The notes beneath the pieces were generated by a model, which did not search any database, had not been told where the DNA came from, and saw only the letters and a list, made by a program, of their open reading frames with translations. This document shows, one piece after another, positions 32,986 to 42,021 of a stretch of DNA of 42,488 nt. How positions within the stretch are numbered: position 1 is the first letter of the stretch; every line of letters begins with the position of its first letter. The stretch spans positions 1-42,488 of the forward strand of contig JALEZZ010000005.1 of assembly GCA_022773585.1 (NCBI GenBank), in the 5' to 3' direction. Both the position numbers and the translations under genes were made by a program. The DNA is from Selenomonas sp. Lineage in GTDB: Bacteria > Bacillota > Negativicutes > Selenomonadales > Selenomonadaceae.

Positions 32986-33696
32986 TCACACCGGATAAAC
33001 CGCTTTCAATTCCTCAATCTTCGGCGCCCCTTCCCTTCCCTCTGCGATGCCGAGGACGACGACGGTCATGTCGTCGCTTGCCTTGTCGTCGTCGAGGGCG
33101 AGGGCGTATTCGAGGATACTGCGCGCGATGTAGTCAACGTCGTCGGCTGTATTCTCGCGCACGATGTTCATGATCTTTTCAAAGTCCGCCTCGTGGCCCG
33201 TGCGCTTGCATCCCGCATGGGCGATGCCATCCGTGTACGAAACGACGATCATGCCCGGCGTGAACGGGACTTCGTACATGCGCGGCTTCATATGGCGGTG
33301 GACGCCGATGGGCTCGACGTCCTCGTCGTACACCGTCTCGTAGTCCGGCGTCACGACAATCGTCGGGCAGTTCGAGTTGCGGCTGATGACGACGGTTTCC
33401 GTCTCAAGGTCGGCCGAAACGACCGTCAGCGTACACGAGACCTTGCGGTCTTTCATCGCATAGAGGTAGTCATGCACGGCACGCGCGACAGCGCCGTCGC
33501 GCGCGCCGTCATTGATGAGCGATACGGCCTTTGACACGACCCAGTTGCTCGTATGGTGCGCGGCAAGGCCATTGCCCTGCCCGTCCGCGATGATAGCAGA
33601 AATGCCGCCATGCGGCCGCTCGGCGAGGTCGCAGCTGTCGCCGCAGTATTCATTTGCATATTTGGCCGTCTTTGCGAGGCCGATCTTGATTTCCAT
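32986..33696 (-). CDS. PP2C/SpoIIE-type serine phosphatase
   Basis: Metal-dependent protein phosphatase of the SpoIIE/PP2C class, 236 residues, with no other domain. Metal-binding aspartates are visible in CGDSCDL (N-terminal), IIADGQGNG near 36-44, SYTDGIAHAG and the final SDDMTVVVLG. Such single-domain enzymes usually act on an anti-sigma antagonist or a kinase substrate. No kinase, anti-sigma or antagonist gene is seen nearby, so the target is unknown. It lies between 5-FTHF cyclo-ligase and an R1 repeat. Confidence 0.88.
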   Translation of the reverse strand: MEIKIGLAKTAKYANEYCGDSCDLAERPHGGISAIIADGQGNGLAAHHTSNWVVSKAVSLINDGARDGAVARAVHDYLYAMKDRKVSCTLTVVSADLETETVVISRNSNCPTIVVTPDYETVYDEDVEPIGVHRHMKPRMYEVPFTPGMIVVSYTDGIAHAGCKRTGHEADFEKIMNIVRENTADDVDYIARSILEYALALDDDKASDDMTVVVLGIAEGREGAPKIEELKAVYPV

Positions 33697-33710
33697 ATTG
33701 GTTCACCGTT

Positions 33711-34355
33711 TCAGCGTTTTTTGTCGAAAGAAAGGACGTGCGTCTCCGTGACGAGGACGTCGACCCAGATGTCGTGATCCTCCATCGGGATCTTGCGGCG
33801 CTCGGGGCGCGGAAAAACAAGCGCATCAAACGCGAGTGCCACGCGCTCGGCCTGCGGTGCGCGCACGCCGAGGTAGCGGTCATAATAGCCGCCGCCGAGG
33901 CCGAGCCGTGCGCCTTCGACGGTGAAAGCTGCGCCCGGCACGATGGAAAGATCGATTTCCTCGGGCGGGATGACTTTCCGCTCTGCCGCAGGGACGTTGC
34001 GGATGCCGTAGAAGCCCGTTTCGAGGCCCTGGAGCGACGTGACCTCCACGGCCTCCATCGTGCCCTTTTTCGTGATCCACGGAATCGCGACGCGCTTGCC
34101 GTCCGACAGCGCGCGCTCGATGAAGCCGTCGAGCTGAACTTCGTCGGCCATCGAGGCGTAGGCAAAGACGGTCTGCGCGTTCTGGTAGGCCGGCAGCTTC
34201 ACGAGGCGCTCGACCATCTGGTCAGACGCCGCCTGCCGCGCCTCGGGCGTCATGCTCTTGCGGATCTTCGTCATCTTGCGGCGCAGCGTCGTCTTGGCCG
34301 CCAACGCTTCCGCATGGATGGCAGGATTGCGCCTGCCTTCTTGTGCGTCGTCCAT
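33711..34355 (-). CDS. 5-formyltetrahydrofolate cyclo-ligase
   Basis: Converts 5-formyl-THF to 5,10-methenyl-THF with ATP, in folate one-carbon metabolism. The 214-residue product has the N-terminal basic segment KTTLRRKMTKIRKSM, the substrate site AYASMADEVQLDGFI and the GARLGLGGGYYDRYL nucleotide-binding motif. Its ATG overlaps the yajC stop by one base (TGATG), so the two are coupled. Confidence 0.93.
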   Translation of the reverse strand: MDDAQEGRRNPAIHAEALAAKTTLRRKMTKIRKSMTPEARQAASDQMVERLVKLPAYQNAQTVFAYASMADEVQLDGFIERALSDGKRVAIPWITKKGTMEAVEVTSLQGLETGFYGIRNVPAAERKVIPPEEIDLSIVPGAAFTVEGARLGLGGGYYDRYLGVRAPQAERVALAFDALVFPRPERRKIPMEDHDIWVDVLVTETHVLSFDKKR

Positions 34356-34648
34356 CAGTCCTCGCCCTCGCTGGCTTCCGTCTCTTTGGCGACCTTGCCA
34401 TTGATGGCCGCGCGCGCGAACGTGATCTCCGTGCCCGGCGCGACTTCGAGCTTGACCGTCTTGTCATCGAGCGCCTTGATACGGCCGTAGACGCCGCCAA
34501 TCGTAACGACATCGACGCCGACAGCGAGGCTGCTCAAGAGTTCCTTGCGCTTCGCCGCCTGCTTCTTCTGCGGGCGGTAGAGCATGAAATAAAAGAGCGC
34601 GATCATGACGACGATCATAAAGACCGTGCTGGTGGCTTCCTGTGACAT
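34355..34648 (-). CDS. yajC: Preprotein translocase accessory subunit YajC
   Basis: Single-pass membrane protein of the SecDF-YajC complex. The 97-residue product has a hydrophobic helix at about 7-22 ending in FYFMLYRPQKKQ, followed by the conserved KKRKELLSSLAVGVDVVTIGGVYGRI-type fold. It is preceded by tgt in transcription order, the widespread tgt-yajC-secD-secF arrangement, here broken up by additional genes. Confidence 0.94.
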   Translation of the reverse strand: MSQEATSTVFMIVVMIALFYFMLYRPQKKQAAKRKELLSSLAVGVDVVTIGGVYGRIKALDDKTVKLEVAPGTEITFARAAINGKVAKETEASEGED

Positions 34649-34678
34649 GTGTTATTTCCTTCTTTCATATCTTGATAT

Positions 34679-34936
34679 GGCCCCCTCTCAGAGGGGGCTG
34701 GCAGCCGAATGGCTGACTGAGGGATAAGCAGACGCAAGGCGCTTTAGCGCCTATGCGGTCGCTTATGCCGTAAGGCTGTCTCACAAGATGGGCGTTTTCA
34801 ATTCTAAAATGATGCTTACGCGGGATACGAAGATGCTTTCGGTGCCCGCATAAAAAACAATCGTGCATCTCAAATATCGAGCTTGTGAGACTCCCTCAGC
34901 TTCGCTCCGCTCAGCAGCTCCCTCTGAGAGGGAGCC
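34679..34936 (+). repeat. R1 repeat, copy F, with nested palindrome
   Basis: Copy lengthened to ~258 bp. The left arm (GCAGCCGAATGGCTGACTGAGGGA) is separated from the TCTCACAAGATGGGC box by an extra ~54 bp. The core and right part (CTTGTGAGACTCC, CCCTCTGAGAGGG) are intact. Confidence 0.85.
34724..34766. repeat. 43-bp palindrome nested in R1 copy F
   Basis: ATAAGC, CGCA and GGCGC pair with GCGCC, TGCG and GCTTAT around a TTTA loop. It is absent from the other R1 copies at this position, so it looks like an insertion. Confidence 0.7.
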
Positions 34937-34938
34937 AT

Positions 34939-36102
<1,164 letters not shown>

Positions 36103-36111
36103 TTACATACG

Positions 36112-36140
36112 ATAATAACTATATCACATTTTGGGGACAA
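36112..36140 (-). promoter_or_regulatory. tgt promoter
   Basis: Minus strand TTGTCC, 17-nt spacer, TATTAT, about 35 nt before the tgt start and directly after the lysS terminator. Confidence 0.65.
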
Positions 36141-36142
36141 AG

Positions 36143-36172
36143 AAAAGCCACGGTCTGCACACCGTGGCTTTT
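36143..36172 (-). terminator. lysS terminator
   Basis: AAAAGCCACGGT pairs with ACCGTGGCTTTT around a 6-nt loop, 31 nt after the lysS stop, with a T-run on the minus strand. Confidence 0.88.
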
Positions 36173-36202
36173 CAAAGTTCGCAGAGAACTCACTATGCAG
36201 TT

Positions 36203-37723
36203 TCAATCCACCGGCTTCATCGTCGGGAACAGCAGGACGTCGCGGATGGAGGCCGCGTCTGTCAGGAACATGACAAGGCGGTCGATGCCGATGCCGACGC
36301 CGCCCGTCGGCGGGAGGCCGTACTCCATGGCCGTGATGTAGTCGCGGTCCATGACGTGCGCTTCGTCGTCGCCGGCCTCGCGCTGCTTGAGCTGGTCGAG
36401 GAAGCGGCCTTCCTGGTCGATCGGGTCGTTGAGCTCCGTGAAGCCGTTTGCGAGCTCGCGGCCATAGGCGAAGAACTCGAAGCGGTCCGTGATGCGCGGA
36501 TCGTCGGGGTTGCGCTTTGCAAGCGGCGAGATCTCGGTCGGATGGCCCGTGATGAACGTCGGCTGCATCAGCGTTTCCTCGACTTTTGCCTCGAACGCCT
36601 GGTTCAGGATGCCGCCGATGCCGTGGCGCGGCTCGTACGTGACGCCGATTTCGTCGGCGAGCCCCCGCGCTTCTTCCACGGTCTCGCAGGCCATGAAGTC
36701 CTTGCCCGTCGCCTCTTTGACAGCATCGTTCATCGAAATGCGCTTGACATGGCCGAAGTCGATTTCCGTGCCCTGATACGTGACTTTCGTCGTGCCGAGG
36801 ACGTTCTTTGCGACGTACTGGACGACGCCTTCCGTGATGTCCATCATATCCGTGTAGTCCGCATAGGCCTGATAGAACTCGATCGTCGTGAACTCGGGGT
36901 TGTGGCGGACGTCCATACCCTCGTTGCGGAAGACGCGGCCCATCTCGTAGACGCGCTCGAAACCGCCGATGATCAGGCGCTTGAGGTTCAGCTCCGTCGC
37001 GATGCGCAGGTACATGTCGAGGTCGAGCGTGTTGTGGTGCGTGACGAAAGGACGCGCAGCCGCACCGCCTGCGATTGTCGAAAGCACCGGCGTCTCGACT
37101 TCGAGGTAGCCGTGGTCGTCAAAGAACTTGCGCACGGCATGCACGATCTTCGTGCGCTTGACGAACGTGTCGCGAACCTCGGGGTTCATGATGAGGTCGA
37201 GGTAGCGCTGGCGGTAGCGGATGTCCACATCCTGCAGGCCGTGGAATTTCTCCGGCAGCGGGCGCAGCGATTTCGACAACAGGTCAAAGTCGTCGACGCG
37301 GACGGTCAGCTCGCCGCGGCGCGTGCGGAAAACCTTGCCCTGGATGCCGACGATGTCGCCGATGTCGAGGCGTTTGAACTCTTCCTTGTACTTTTTCTCG
37401 CCGAGCACGTCGATCTTGAAATAGACCTGGATGTTGCCCGTGCGGTCATTCAGCGTGCAGAACGACGCCTTGCCGTGGCCGCGGATAGCCATGAGGCGGC
37501 CCGCGATGCGGACTTCCTCGTCGCTCTCCTCTTCGCCTTCGAGGTGGTCGAATTTCTCATGGATGTCCTTCGTATGGTACGTGACATCATAGCGGTGGCC
37601 GAACGGCGGCACGCCCATCTGGCGGAATGCCTCCATCTTTTCGCGGCGGACCTTCATCATCTCGTTGAGGTCTTCCGCAGGAGCAGCCTGCTGCTGCCCT
37701 TTCTTGTTCTTCTGTTCGCTCAA
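36203..37723 (-). CDS. lysS: Lysyl-tRNA synthetase (class II)
   Basis: Charges tRNA-Lys. The 506-residue product has an OB-fold anticodon-binding domain (about 60-175), motif 2 ([19 protein letters not shown]) and motif 3 ([18 protein letters not shown]). The N-terminal ~35 residues are rich in K/Q/E. Start is TTG 37723, after TTAGGAG. A strong terminator closes the gene; R1 copy G lies upstream, between it and greA. Confidence 0.97.
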   Translation of the reverse strand: MSEQKNKKGQQQAAPAEDLNEMMKVRREKMEAFRQMGVPPFGHRYDVTYHTKDIHEKFDHLEGEEESDEEVRIAGRLMAIRGHGKASFCTLNDRTGNIQVYFKIDVLGEKKYKEEFKRLDIGDIVGIQGKVFRTRRGELTVRVDDFDLLSKSLRPLPEKFHGLQDVDIRYRQRYLDLIMNPEVRDTFVKRTKIVHAVRKFFDDHGYLEVETPVLSTIAGGAAARPFVTHHNTLDLDMYLRIATELNLKRLIIGGFERVYEMGRVFRNEGMDVRHNPEFTTIEFYQAYADYTDMMDITEGVVQYVAKNVLGTTKVTYQGTEIDFGHVKRISMNDAVKEATGKDFMACETVEEARGLADEIGVTYEPRHGIGGILNQAFEAKVEETLMQPTFITGHPTEISPLAKRNPDDPRITDRFEFFAYGRELANGFTELNDPIDQEGRFLDQLKQREAGDDEAHVMDRDYITAMEYGLPPTGGVGIGIDRLVMFLTDAASIRDVLLFPTMKPVD

Positions 37724-37765
37724 AATATAACGCTCCTAAAAATGTATTCGTCGTGACTCGCCAAA

Positions 37766-37967
37766 GGCCCCCTCTCAGAGGGGGCTGTCAGCCGGATGGC
37801 TGACTGAGGGAGTCTCACAAGATGGGCATAGGAAAGACCCGACTGTCATTTATGCGGGCTCCGCTCTTGCTTCTTTCGATGCCCGCATAAAAAGCAATCG
37901 CGCATCTCATGCATCGTACTTGTGAGACTCCTTCCGCCCTTCGGGCACCTCCCTCTGAGAGGGAGGC
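37766..37967 (+). repeat. R1 repeat, copy G
   Basis: Complete ~202-bp copy with left arm GTCAGCCGGATGGCTGAC, GAGTCTCACAAGATGGGC, core ATGCGGG and GCCCGCATAAA, CAATCGCGCATCTCA and CTTGTGAGACTCC. It fills the greA-lysS gap. Confidence 0.85.
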
Positions 37968-38013
37968 TTGCACACAAGCAGTATTTCTTCTGGTATCTGA
38001 GAAGGTCGTTCCT

Positions 38014-38490
38014 TTATCCTTTAATCTCCTGAATCTCGTATTTGATGATGCCAGCTGGTGCGTGGACGTCGACGACGGAGCCGACTTTCTGGCCTAAAAG
38101 CGCCTGGCCGAGCGGGGATTCGTTCGAGATCTTGCCTTCGTCCGGGTCGGCTTCCGTCGAACCGACGATCATGAACGTCTCGGGGCCGTCTTCGGCGAAT
38201 TCCTGGTCGATGACGACGACCGTCGAGCCCATCTGCACGACGTCGCCCGTGCCCGTCGAGATGATCTCGGCGTTGCGGATCTTTGCCTCGGTCTCGAGGA
38301 TTTCGCCCTCGTTGAACGCCTGCTCGTTCTTCGCGTCATCATACTCCGAGTTCTCGGAGAGGTCGCCGAGCGCGATGGCGGCTTTGAGGCGGTCAGCGAT
38401 TTCGAGGCGCTTGACGCTCTTGAGGTAGTTGAGCTTTTCGACGAGCTTGTCATAGCCTTCCTGGGAGACGAGGACTTTTTTATCTGGCAT
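38014..38490 (-). CDS. greA: Transcription elongation factor GreA
   Basis: Rescues backtracked RNA polymerase by stimulating transcript cleavage. The 158-residue product has the N-terminal coiled coil with its tip motif (GDLSENSEYDDAKNEQ, near residues 40-55) and the C-terminal FKBP-like domain ending in ISNESPLGQALLGQKVGSVV. ATG at 38490 follows AAAAGGGG. The tip aspartate and glutamate that coordinate magnesium are present. Confidence 0.97.
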   Translation of the reverse strand: MPDKKVLVSQEGYDKLVEKLNYLKSVKRLEIADRLKAAIALGDLSENSEYDDAKNEQAFNEGEILETEAKIRNAEIISTGTGDVVQMGSTVVVIDQEFAEDGPETFMIVGSTEADPDEGKISNESPLGQALLGQKVGSVVDVHAPAGIIKYEIQEIKG

Positions 38491-38528
38491 AGGAATACCC
38501 CTTTTCAATCGGATTTTTCAACTTATCT

Positions 38529-38557
38529 ATTATAGAAAGTTTCGTTGGCCTTGTCAA
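38529..38557 (-). promoter_or_regulatory. greA promoter
   Basis: Minus strand TTGACA, 17-nt spacer, TATAAT: a perfect match to the sigma-A consensus, 38 nt before the greA start and overlapping the end of the GIY-YIG gene. Confidence 0.85.
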
Positions 38558-38823
38558 TGAACGGCGTCCCCGCTCCCGCGCGACGACGCCACCAGCGCGA
38601 GCTTCTGCGCGCGCGAGAGCCGCTTGATATGCCATTCGCGGCTCATGGCCTCTTCCTTCGTCGCAAAGGTTTCGAGGTGCACGAGCGTCACCGGCCGCCG
38701 CGGGCGCGTGTATTTTGCGCCGTGGCCGCTGTTGTGAGCCGCGAGGCGCTTTTCGATGTCGTCCGTCCAGCCCGTGTAGAGCGTGCCGTCGGCGCAGCGC
38801 ACGATGTAGGTGAAAGCCGCCAA
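38554..38823 (-). CDS. GIY-YIG nuclease superfamily protein (YhbQ/UPF0213-like)
   Basis: An 89-residue single-domain protein. The modified GIY-YIG core is FTYIVRCADGTLYTGWT at about 4-20, followed by the catalytic-type R (EKRLAAHNSGHGAKYTRPRRP) and E (EEAMSREWHIKRL). Family members are small structure-specific DNA nucleases of uncertain role. It appears to start with TTG 38823, 2 nt after the cyclophilin stop, without a clear RBS, so translation is probably coupled. Confidence 0.88.
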   Translation of the reverse strand: MAAFTYIVRCADGTLYTGWTDDIEKRLAAHNSGHGAKYTRPRRPVTLVHLETFATKEEAMSREWHIKRLSRAQKLALVASSRGSGDAVH

Positions 38824-38825
38824 AA

Positions 38826-39419
38826 TTACTCGGCGTCCTTGATCGTGACGCTCTTCATCACGACGTCCTCGACCGGGCGGTCAGCGTAATCCGTCTCCGT
38901 GTGGCCGATCTTCTTGACGACATCCATGCCGCTCACGACTTTGCCGAAAATCGTATGATGGCCGTTGAGCCACGGCGTCGCGGCGAGCGTGATGAAGAAC
39001 TGGCTGCCGCCCGTATGGGGGAGCCCTGTGTTCGCCATGGCGAGGATGCCTTCGCCCGTGAACTGCAAATCATCGCGGAACTCGTCCTCGATCGTGTAGT
39101 CTGGGCCGCCCATGCCCGTGCCGGTCGGATCGCCGCCCTGGATCATGAAGCCGTCGATGACGCGATGGAAGATGACGCCATCATAAAAGCCTTTTTCCGC
39201 GAGGTCGATGAAATTCTTCGTCGTGATCGGCGTCTTGTCCTCGAAGAGTTCAAGCTCGATGGTGCCAAGGTTCGTCTCGATGACTGCGATGCGGTTTGCC
39301 ATGTGTTGTGTTCCTCCATTCGCCGCCGTCCCCGTCTCCGCCGCAAAGCACGTCACCGTGCAAAGGCAGAAAAAAGAGAAAACGACTGCTGCTTGTTTCA
39401 AAAATTTTGCGATATTCAT
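38826..39419 (-). CDS. Exported cyclophilin-type peptidyl-prolyl isomerase
   Basis: Accelerates proline isomerisation during protein folding. The 197-residue product has a signal peptide at about 1-26 (KFLKQ, then [17 protein letters not shown]) and a complete short cyclophilin domain with [28 protein letters not shown] and SQFFITLA. The active-site Arg, Phe and His-equivalent residues appear present. It is therefore likely outside the cytoplasmic membrane. An internal ATG at residue 40 (MANRIAV) could yield a cytoplasmic form. It follows tyrA after 69 nt with no terminator seen. Confidence 0.93.
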   Translation of the reverse strand: MNIAKFLKQAAVVFSFFCLCTVTCFAAETGTAANGGTQHMANRIAVIETNLGTIELELFEDKTPITTKNFIDLAEKGFYDGVIFHRVIDGFMIQGGDPTGTGMGGPDYTIEDEFRDDLQFTGEGILAMANTGLPHTGGSQFFITLAATPWLNGHHTIFGKVVSGMDVVKKIGHTETDYADRPVEDVVMKSVTIKDAE

Positions 39420-39488
39420 ATTTTAGCGGAAATCTCCTTCATTGTCGATAGGGCCATGCCATCGGAAGCAATTCGGTCGTGTGTGAAG

Positions 39489-40406
39489 TCAGTTTGGATC
39501 GATTTTTTCCTTCGCGGCATTTTCCAGCAGCCCGTCGCGGATGCGCTTGGAGGCTTTGAAATAATCGTAGATATACTGCCGGTCATGCGTTTCGCAGGCC
39601 TCGATGACTTCACCGAGAATGCCCTGGAGCGCGCGGAGGTTGTCGGCGATGGCGGGGCCGTTGGTCATGCAGACGTCGGCCCACATGTCGGCGTTCGACG
39701 AGGCGATGCGGGTGGTGTCTTTGAAGCCGCCGCCGATGAGGCGGGTGCAGGCTTCGCGGTCGCCGCCGGTGCGCGCGAGCAGTGTGACGAGGGCGGCGGC
39801 GGTGATGTGCGGAACGTGGCTGATGACGGCGGCGCAGCGGTCATGCGTCGCGAGATCGAGGGTGGTGAATTTGGCTTCGGTGTATTGGAGGATGCTCATG
39901 AGGCGGTCAACAGCCTCCTTGGGAGCGCCGGTCGGGACGATAACGTAGGCTTTGCCGCGGAAAAGGTCGGGGTCGGCGACGTCGACGCCGCTCTTTTCCT
40001 TGCCGGTCATGGGATGGCCGGCGATGTAGGTGACGCCATCGGGCAGGATGGGGCGCAGATGCTCGGAAAGATACGATTTCGTGCTGCCCGCGTCGGTGAG
40101 GATGGCACCATCCTTGAGGTACGGCGCGATTTTTTCGACCATGGGGACAATCTGGAGCACGGGCGGGCTCAGGAAGATGATGTCAGCGCCTCCGACGACT
40201 TTTTCGAGGTCGCTGCCCGCGTAGTCAACAGCGCCGCGCTGCATGGCACGCTGCATGGAGGCTTCCGTGCGGCAGAGGCCGGTGATGAAAATCTTGGAGC
40301 CGAGGGCGCGTTTTAAACAAAGGCCTAACGAACCGCCAATCAAACCGACGCCGATAATAGCAAGTTTGAGTGTGGGGGGCTTTAATTCGTTTGTGCCGTT
40401 CATCAT
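39489..40406 (-). CDS. tyrA: Prephenate dehydrogenase
   Basis: Oxidatively decarboxylates prephenate to 4-hydroxyphenylpyruvate, the tyrosine branch. The 305-residue product has the NAD-binding motif IIGVGLIGGSLG at about 16-27, then TDAGSTKS, the catalytic His in IAGHPMTGKEKSG and SHVPHITAAAL. There is no C-terminal ACT domain. Its ATG overlaps the aroF stop (TGATG-type overlap), so both are under the tyrosine T-box upstream. Confidence 0.94.
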   Translation of the reverse strand: MMNGTNELKPPTLKLAIIGVGLIGGSLGLCLKRALGSKIFITGLCRTEASMQRAMQRGAVDYAGSDLEKVVGGADIIFLSPPVLQIVPMVEKIAPYLKDGAILTDAGSTKSYLSEHLRPILPDGVTYIAGHPMTGKEKSGVDVADPDLFRGKAYVIVPTGAPKEAVDRLMSILQYTEAKFTTLDLATHDRCAAVISHVPHITAAALVTLLARTGGDREACTRLIGGGFKDTTRIASSNADMWADVCMTNGPAIADNLRALQGILGEVIEACETHDRQYIYDYFKASKRIRDGLLENAAKEKIDPN

Positions 40407-41416
40407 AAGGTCTTCCCCATCAGCGCGCCGAACTGGCGGACTTCTTCCATCAGTGCCTTGAAGTTCTTCGGCGTGAGGCTCTGGTCGCCGTCGGAAAGGG
40501 CGACTTCGGGATGCGGATGAACTTCGATGATGAGGCCGTCACAACCGGCGGCGACGGCGGCGCGTGCCATGGGGCGCACCATTTCCCAGCGGCCGGTGCC
40601 ATGACTCGGGTCGACGACGATGGGCAGGTGGCTGAGTTCTTTGACAGCAGCGACGGCGCTGAGGTCGAGCGTGTTGCGCGTAAAGGTCTCGTACGTGCGG
40701 ATGCCGCGCTCGCAGAGGATGATGTTTTCGTTGCCGCCAGCGGCGATGTATTCGGCGGCGTTCAGCCACTCGCTGATGGTCGCGGAAAGGCCGCGCTTCA
40801 GCATGACTGGCTTCTTGGCCTTGCCGAGGGCTTTCAGCAGCTGGAAGTTCTGCATGTTGCGCGCTCCGACCTGGTAGATGTCGGCGTAGGTGCCGATGAG
40901 GTCGATGTCGTCTTTGTCGACGATTTCGGTGACGACTTTGAGGCCGTTGTGGTCGGCTGCCGTGCGGAGCATCTTGAGGCCCTGCTCGGCGAGGCCCTGG
41001 AAGTCATACGGGCTCGTGCGGGGCTTGAACGCGCCGCCGCGCAGGAATTTCGCGCCGCACTTCGCGACGGCTTCCGCAGCTTCTTCGAGCTGTTCGGTCG
41101 ATTCGACGGAGCACGGGCCGGCCATGACGACGAGGTTCTTGCCGCCGATGGGGACACCTGCGACGTCGATGACGCTGTCTTCGGGGTGGAATTCGCGGCT
41201 GACGAGCTTGTATTTTTCGGTGATGCGGACGGTCTTCTCGACGCCGGGCATCATGTTCATTTCGAGGTTGGCGATGATTTTCTTGTCGCCGATGACGCCG
41301 ACGATGGTGCGCTCCTTGCCGACGGAAAGGTGCGTGGAGAGGCCGACGGATTCGATTTTCTGCGTGACGCGGGCGAGGTCTTCTTTCGTGGACGTGGGTT
41401 TCATGACGATGATCAT
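40403..41416 (-). CDS. aroF: 3-deoxy-7-phosphoheptulonate (DAHP) synthase
   Basis: First shikimate-pathway enzyme, joining PEP and erythrose-4-phosphate. The 337-residue product is the type-Ibeta form: an N-terminal ferredoxin-like regulatory domain (about 1-70, [17 protein letters not shown]), a linker, and the barrel with [11 protein letters not shown], the metal-binding Cys, [15 protein letters not shown] and DPSHGTGR. In relatives (for example Thermotoga) that N-domain binds tyrosine for feedback inhibition. It is followed by tyrA and preceded by a tyrosine-specific T-box. Confidence 0.96.
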   Translation of the reverse strand: MIIVMKPTSTKEDLARVTQKIESVGLSTHLSVGKERTIVGVIGDKKIIANLEMNMMPGVEKTVRITEKYKLVSREFHPEDSVIDVAGVPIGGKNLVVMAGPCSVESTEQLEEAAEAVAKCGAKFLRGGAFKPRTSPYDFQGLAEQGLKMLRTAADHNGLKVVTEIVDKDDIDLIGTYADIYQVGARNMQNFQLLKALGKAKKPVMLKRGLSATISEWLNAAEYIAAGGNENIILCERGIRTYETFTRNTLDLSAVAAVKELSHLPIVVDPSHGTGRWEMVRPMARAAVAAGCDGLIIEVHPHPEVALSDGDQSLTPKNFKALMEEVRQFGALMGKTL

Positions 41417-41705
41417 GGGTGGGGTCCTCCTTTTGGTGATATGTAAAAAGGTTCGTAGTCGCGAAGCAGGGCTTGCGGTCGCGGTCAGGCGGGGGCTTCT
41501 AACGGGATCAACGCTGACACGGCCTGCGAGGCTCTACGGACTTTGCGGCTTTCGGTTCACATCGACATGCCTCGTTTTTTCCGTTTCCTTACAGCTAAAA
41601 GAGCCCTTATGGAAGCCCCCGCCCTCCCGAAGCATAGCATGCAGCACGCGAAGCAGAGTACGCAACACGTCGGATGGGGTGCAGGATTGTTTTGCGGCGA
41701 AGGGA
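41417..41705. other. Leader segment between T-box terminator and aroF
   Basis: A 289-bp gap without a credible gene. It carries R2 repeat copy 1 (41491-41620). The aroF RBS (AGGAGG) lies just before the start. If the T-box terminator is read through, this whole segment, including the repeat, is in the aroF mRNA. Confidence 0.6.
41491..41620 (+). repeat. R2 repeat, copy 1 (130 bp)
   Basis: Ends GGGGGCTTCT and GGAAGCCCCC, with AACGCTGACACGGCCTG, GGTTCACATCG and TTTCCGTTTCCTTACAGC inside. It matches 42124-42254 closely over its whole length. Confidence 0.8.
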
Positions 41706-41986
41706 CGCAGAAAAGCCCGTCCCCAGATACAGGGACGGGCTGTGAGCTCGTGGTACCACCCTGCTTGCTTTCGCAAGCCGCTTTGTTCGGATTCGTGCAC
41801 AAATCCTAGCCTATGGTAACGGGGGCGTCCGGCGGGGCTTTGGGATGGTCGGAATCCGACATCCGTTCGGCCTGCGGCTCAGGAGGGTAGTTCGGCGCGG
41901 GTCCCCTGCTGCCGTCCCAGCGTGGGCAGCTCTCTTCGAGGGGGTGGGGGCGCTTATGTGGGCTCCGTCATCACTTTTGTTGTATG
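41706..41986 (-). promoter_or_regulatory. Tyrosine-specific T-box leader of aroF-tyrA
   Basis: A tRNA-sensing riboswitch that allows transcription when uncharged tRNA-Tyr binds. On the minus strand are the stem I elements AGAGAGCTG and GAAC-TAC-CCTCCTGAG, the T-box AGGGTGGTACCACG (about 41747-41763) and an overlapping terminator. The specifier is read as TAC (41887-41889), because the spacing GAA-n-codon-n6-GAG equals that in the B. subtilis glyQS leader. Tyr specificity agrees with the downstream DAHP synthase and prephenate dehydrogenase. Confidence 0.88.
41711..41741 (-). terminator. T-box terminator
   Basis: AGCCCGTCCC pairs with GGGACGGGCT and is followed by TTTT on the minus strand. 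Its 5' arm follows directly on the T-box antiterminator sequence, as needed for mutually exclusive folding. Confidence 0.85.
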
Positions 41987-41992
41987 GAGTAG

Positions 41993-42021
41993 ATTATAGC
42001 ACGATGGTGTAAAGGTGTCAA
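41993..42021 (-). promoter_or_regulatory. Promoter of the T-box-aroF-tyrA unit
   Basis: Minus strand TTGACA, 17-nt spacer, TATAAT, matching consensus exactly; start expected near 41986. Confidence 0.87.
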
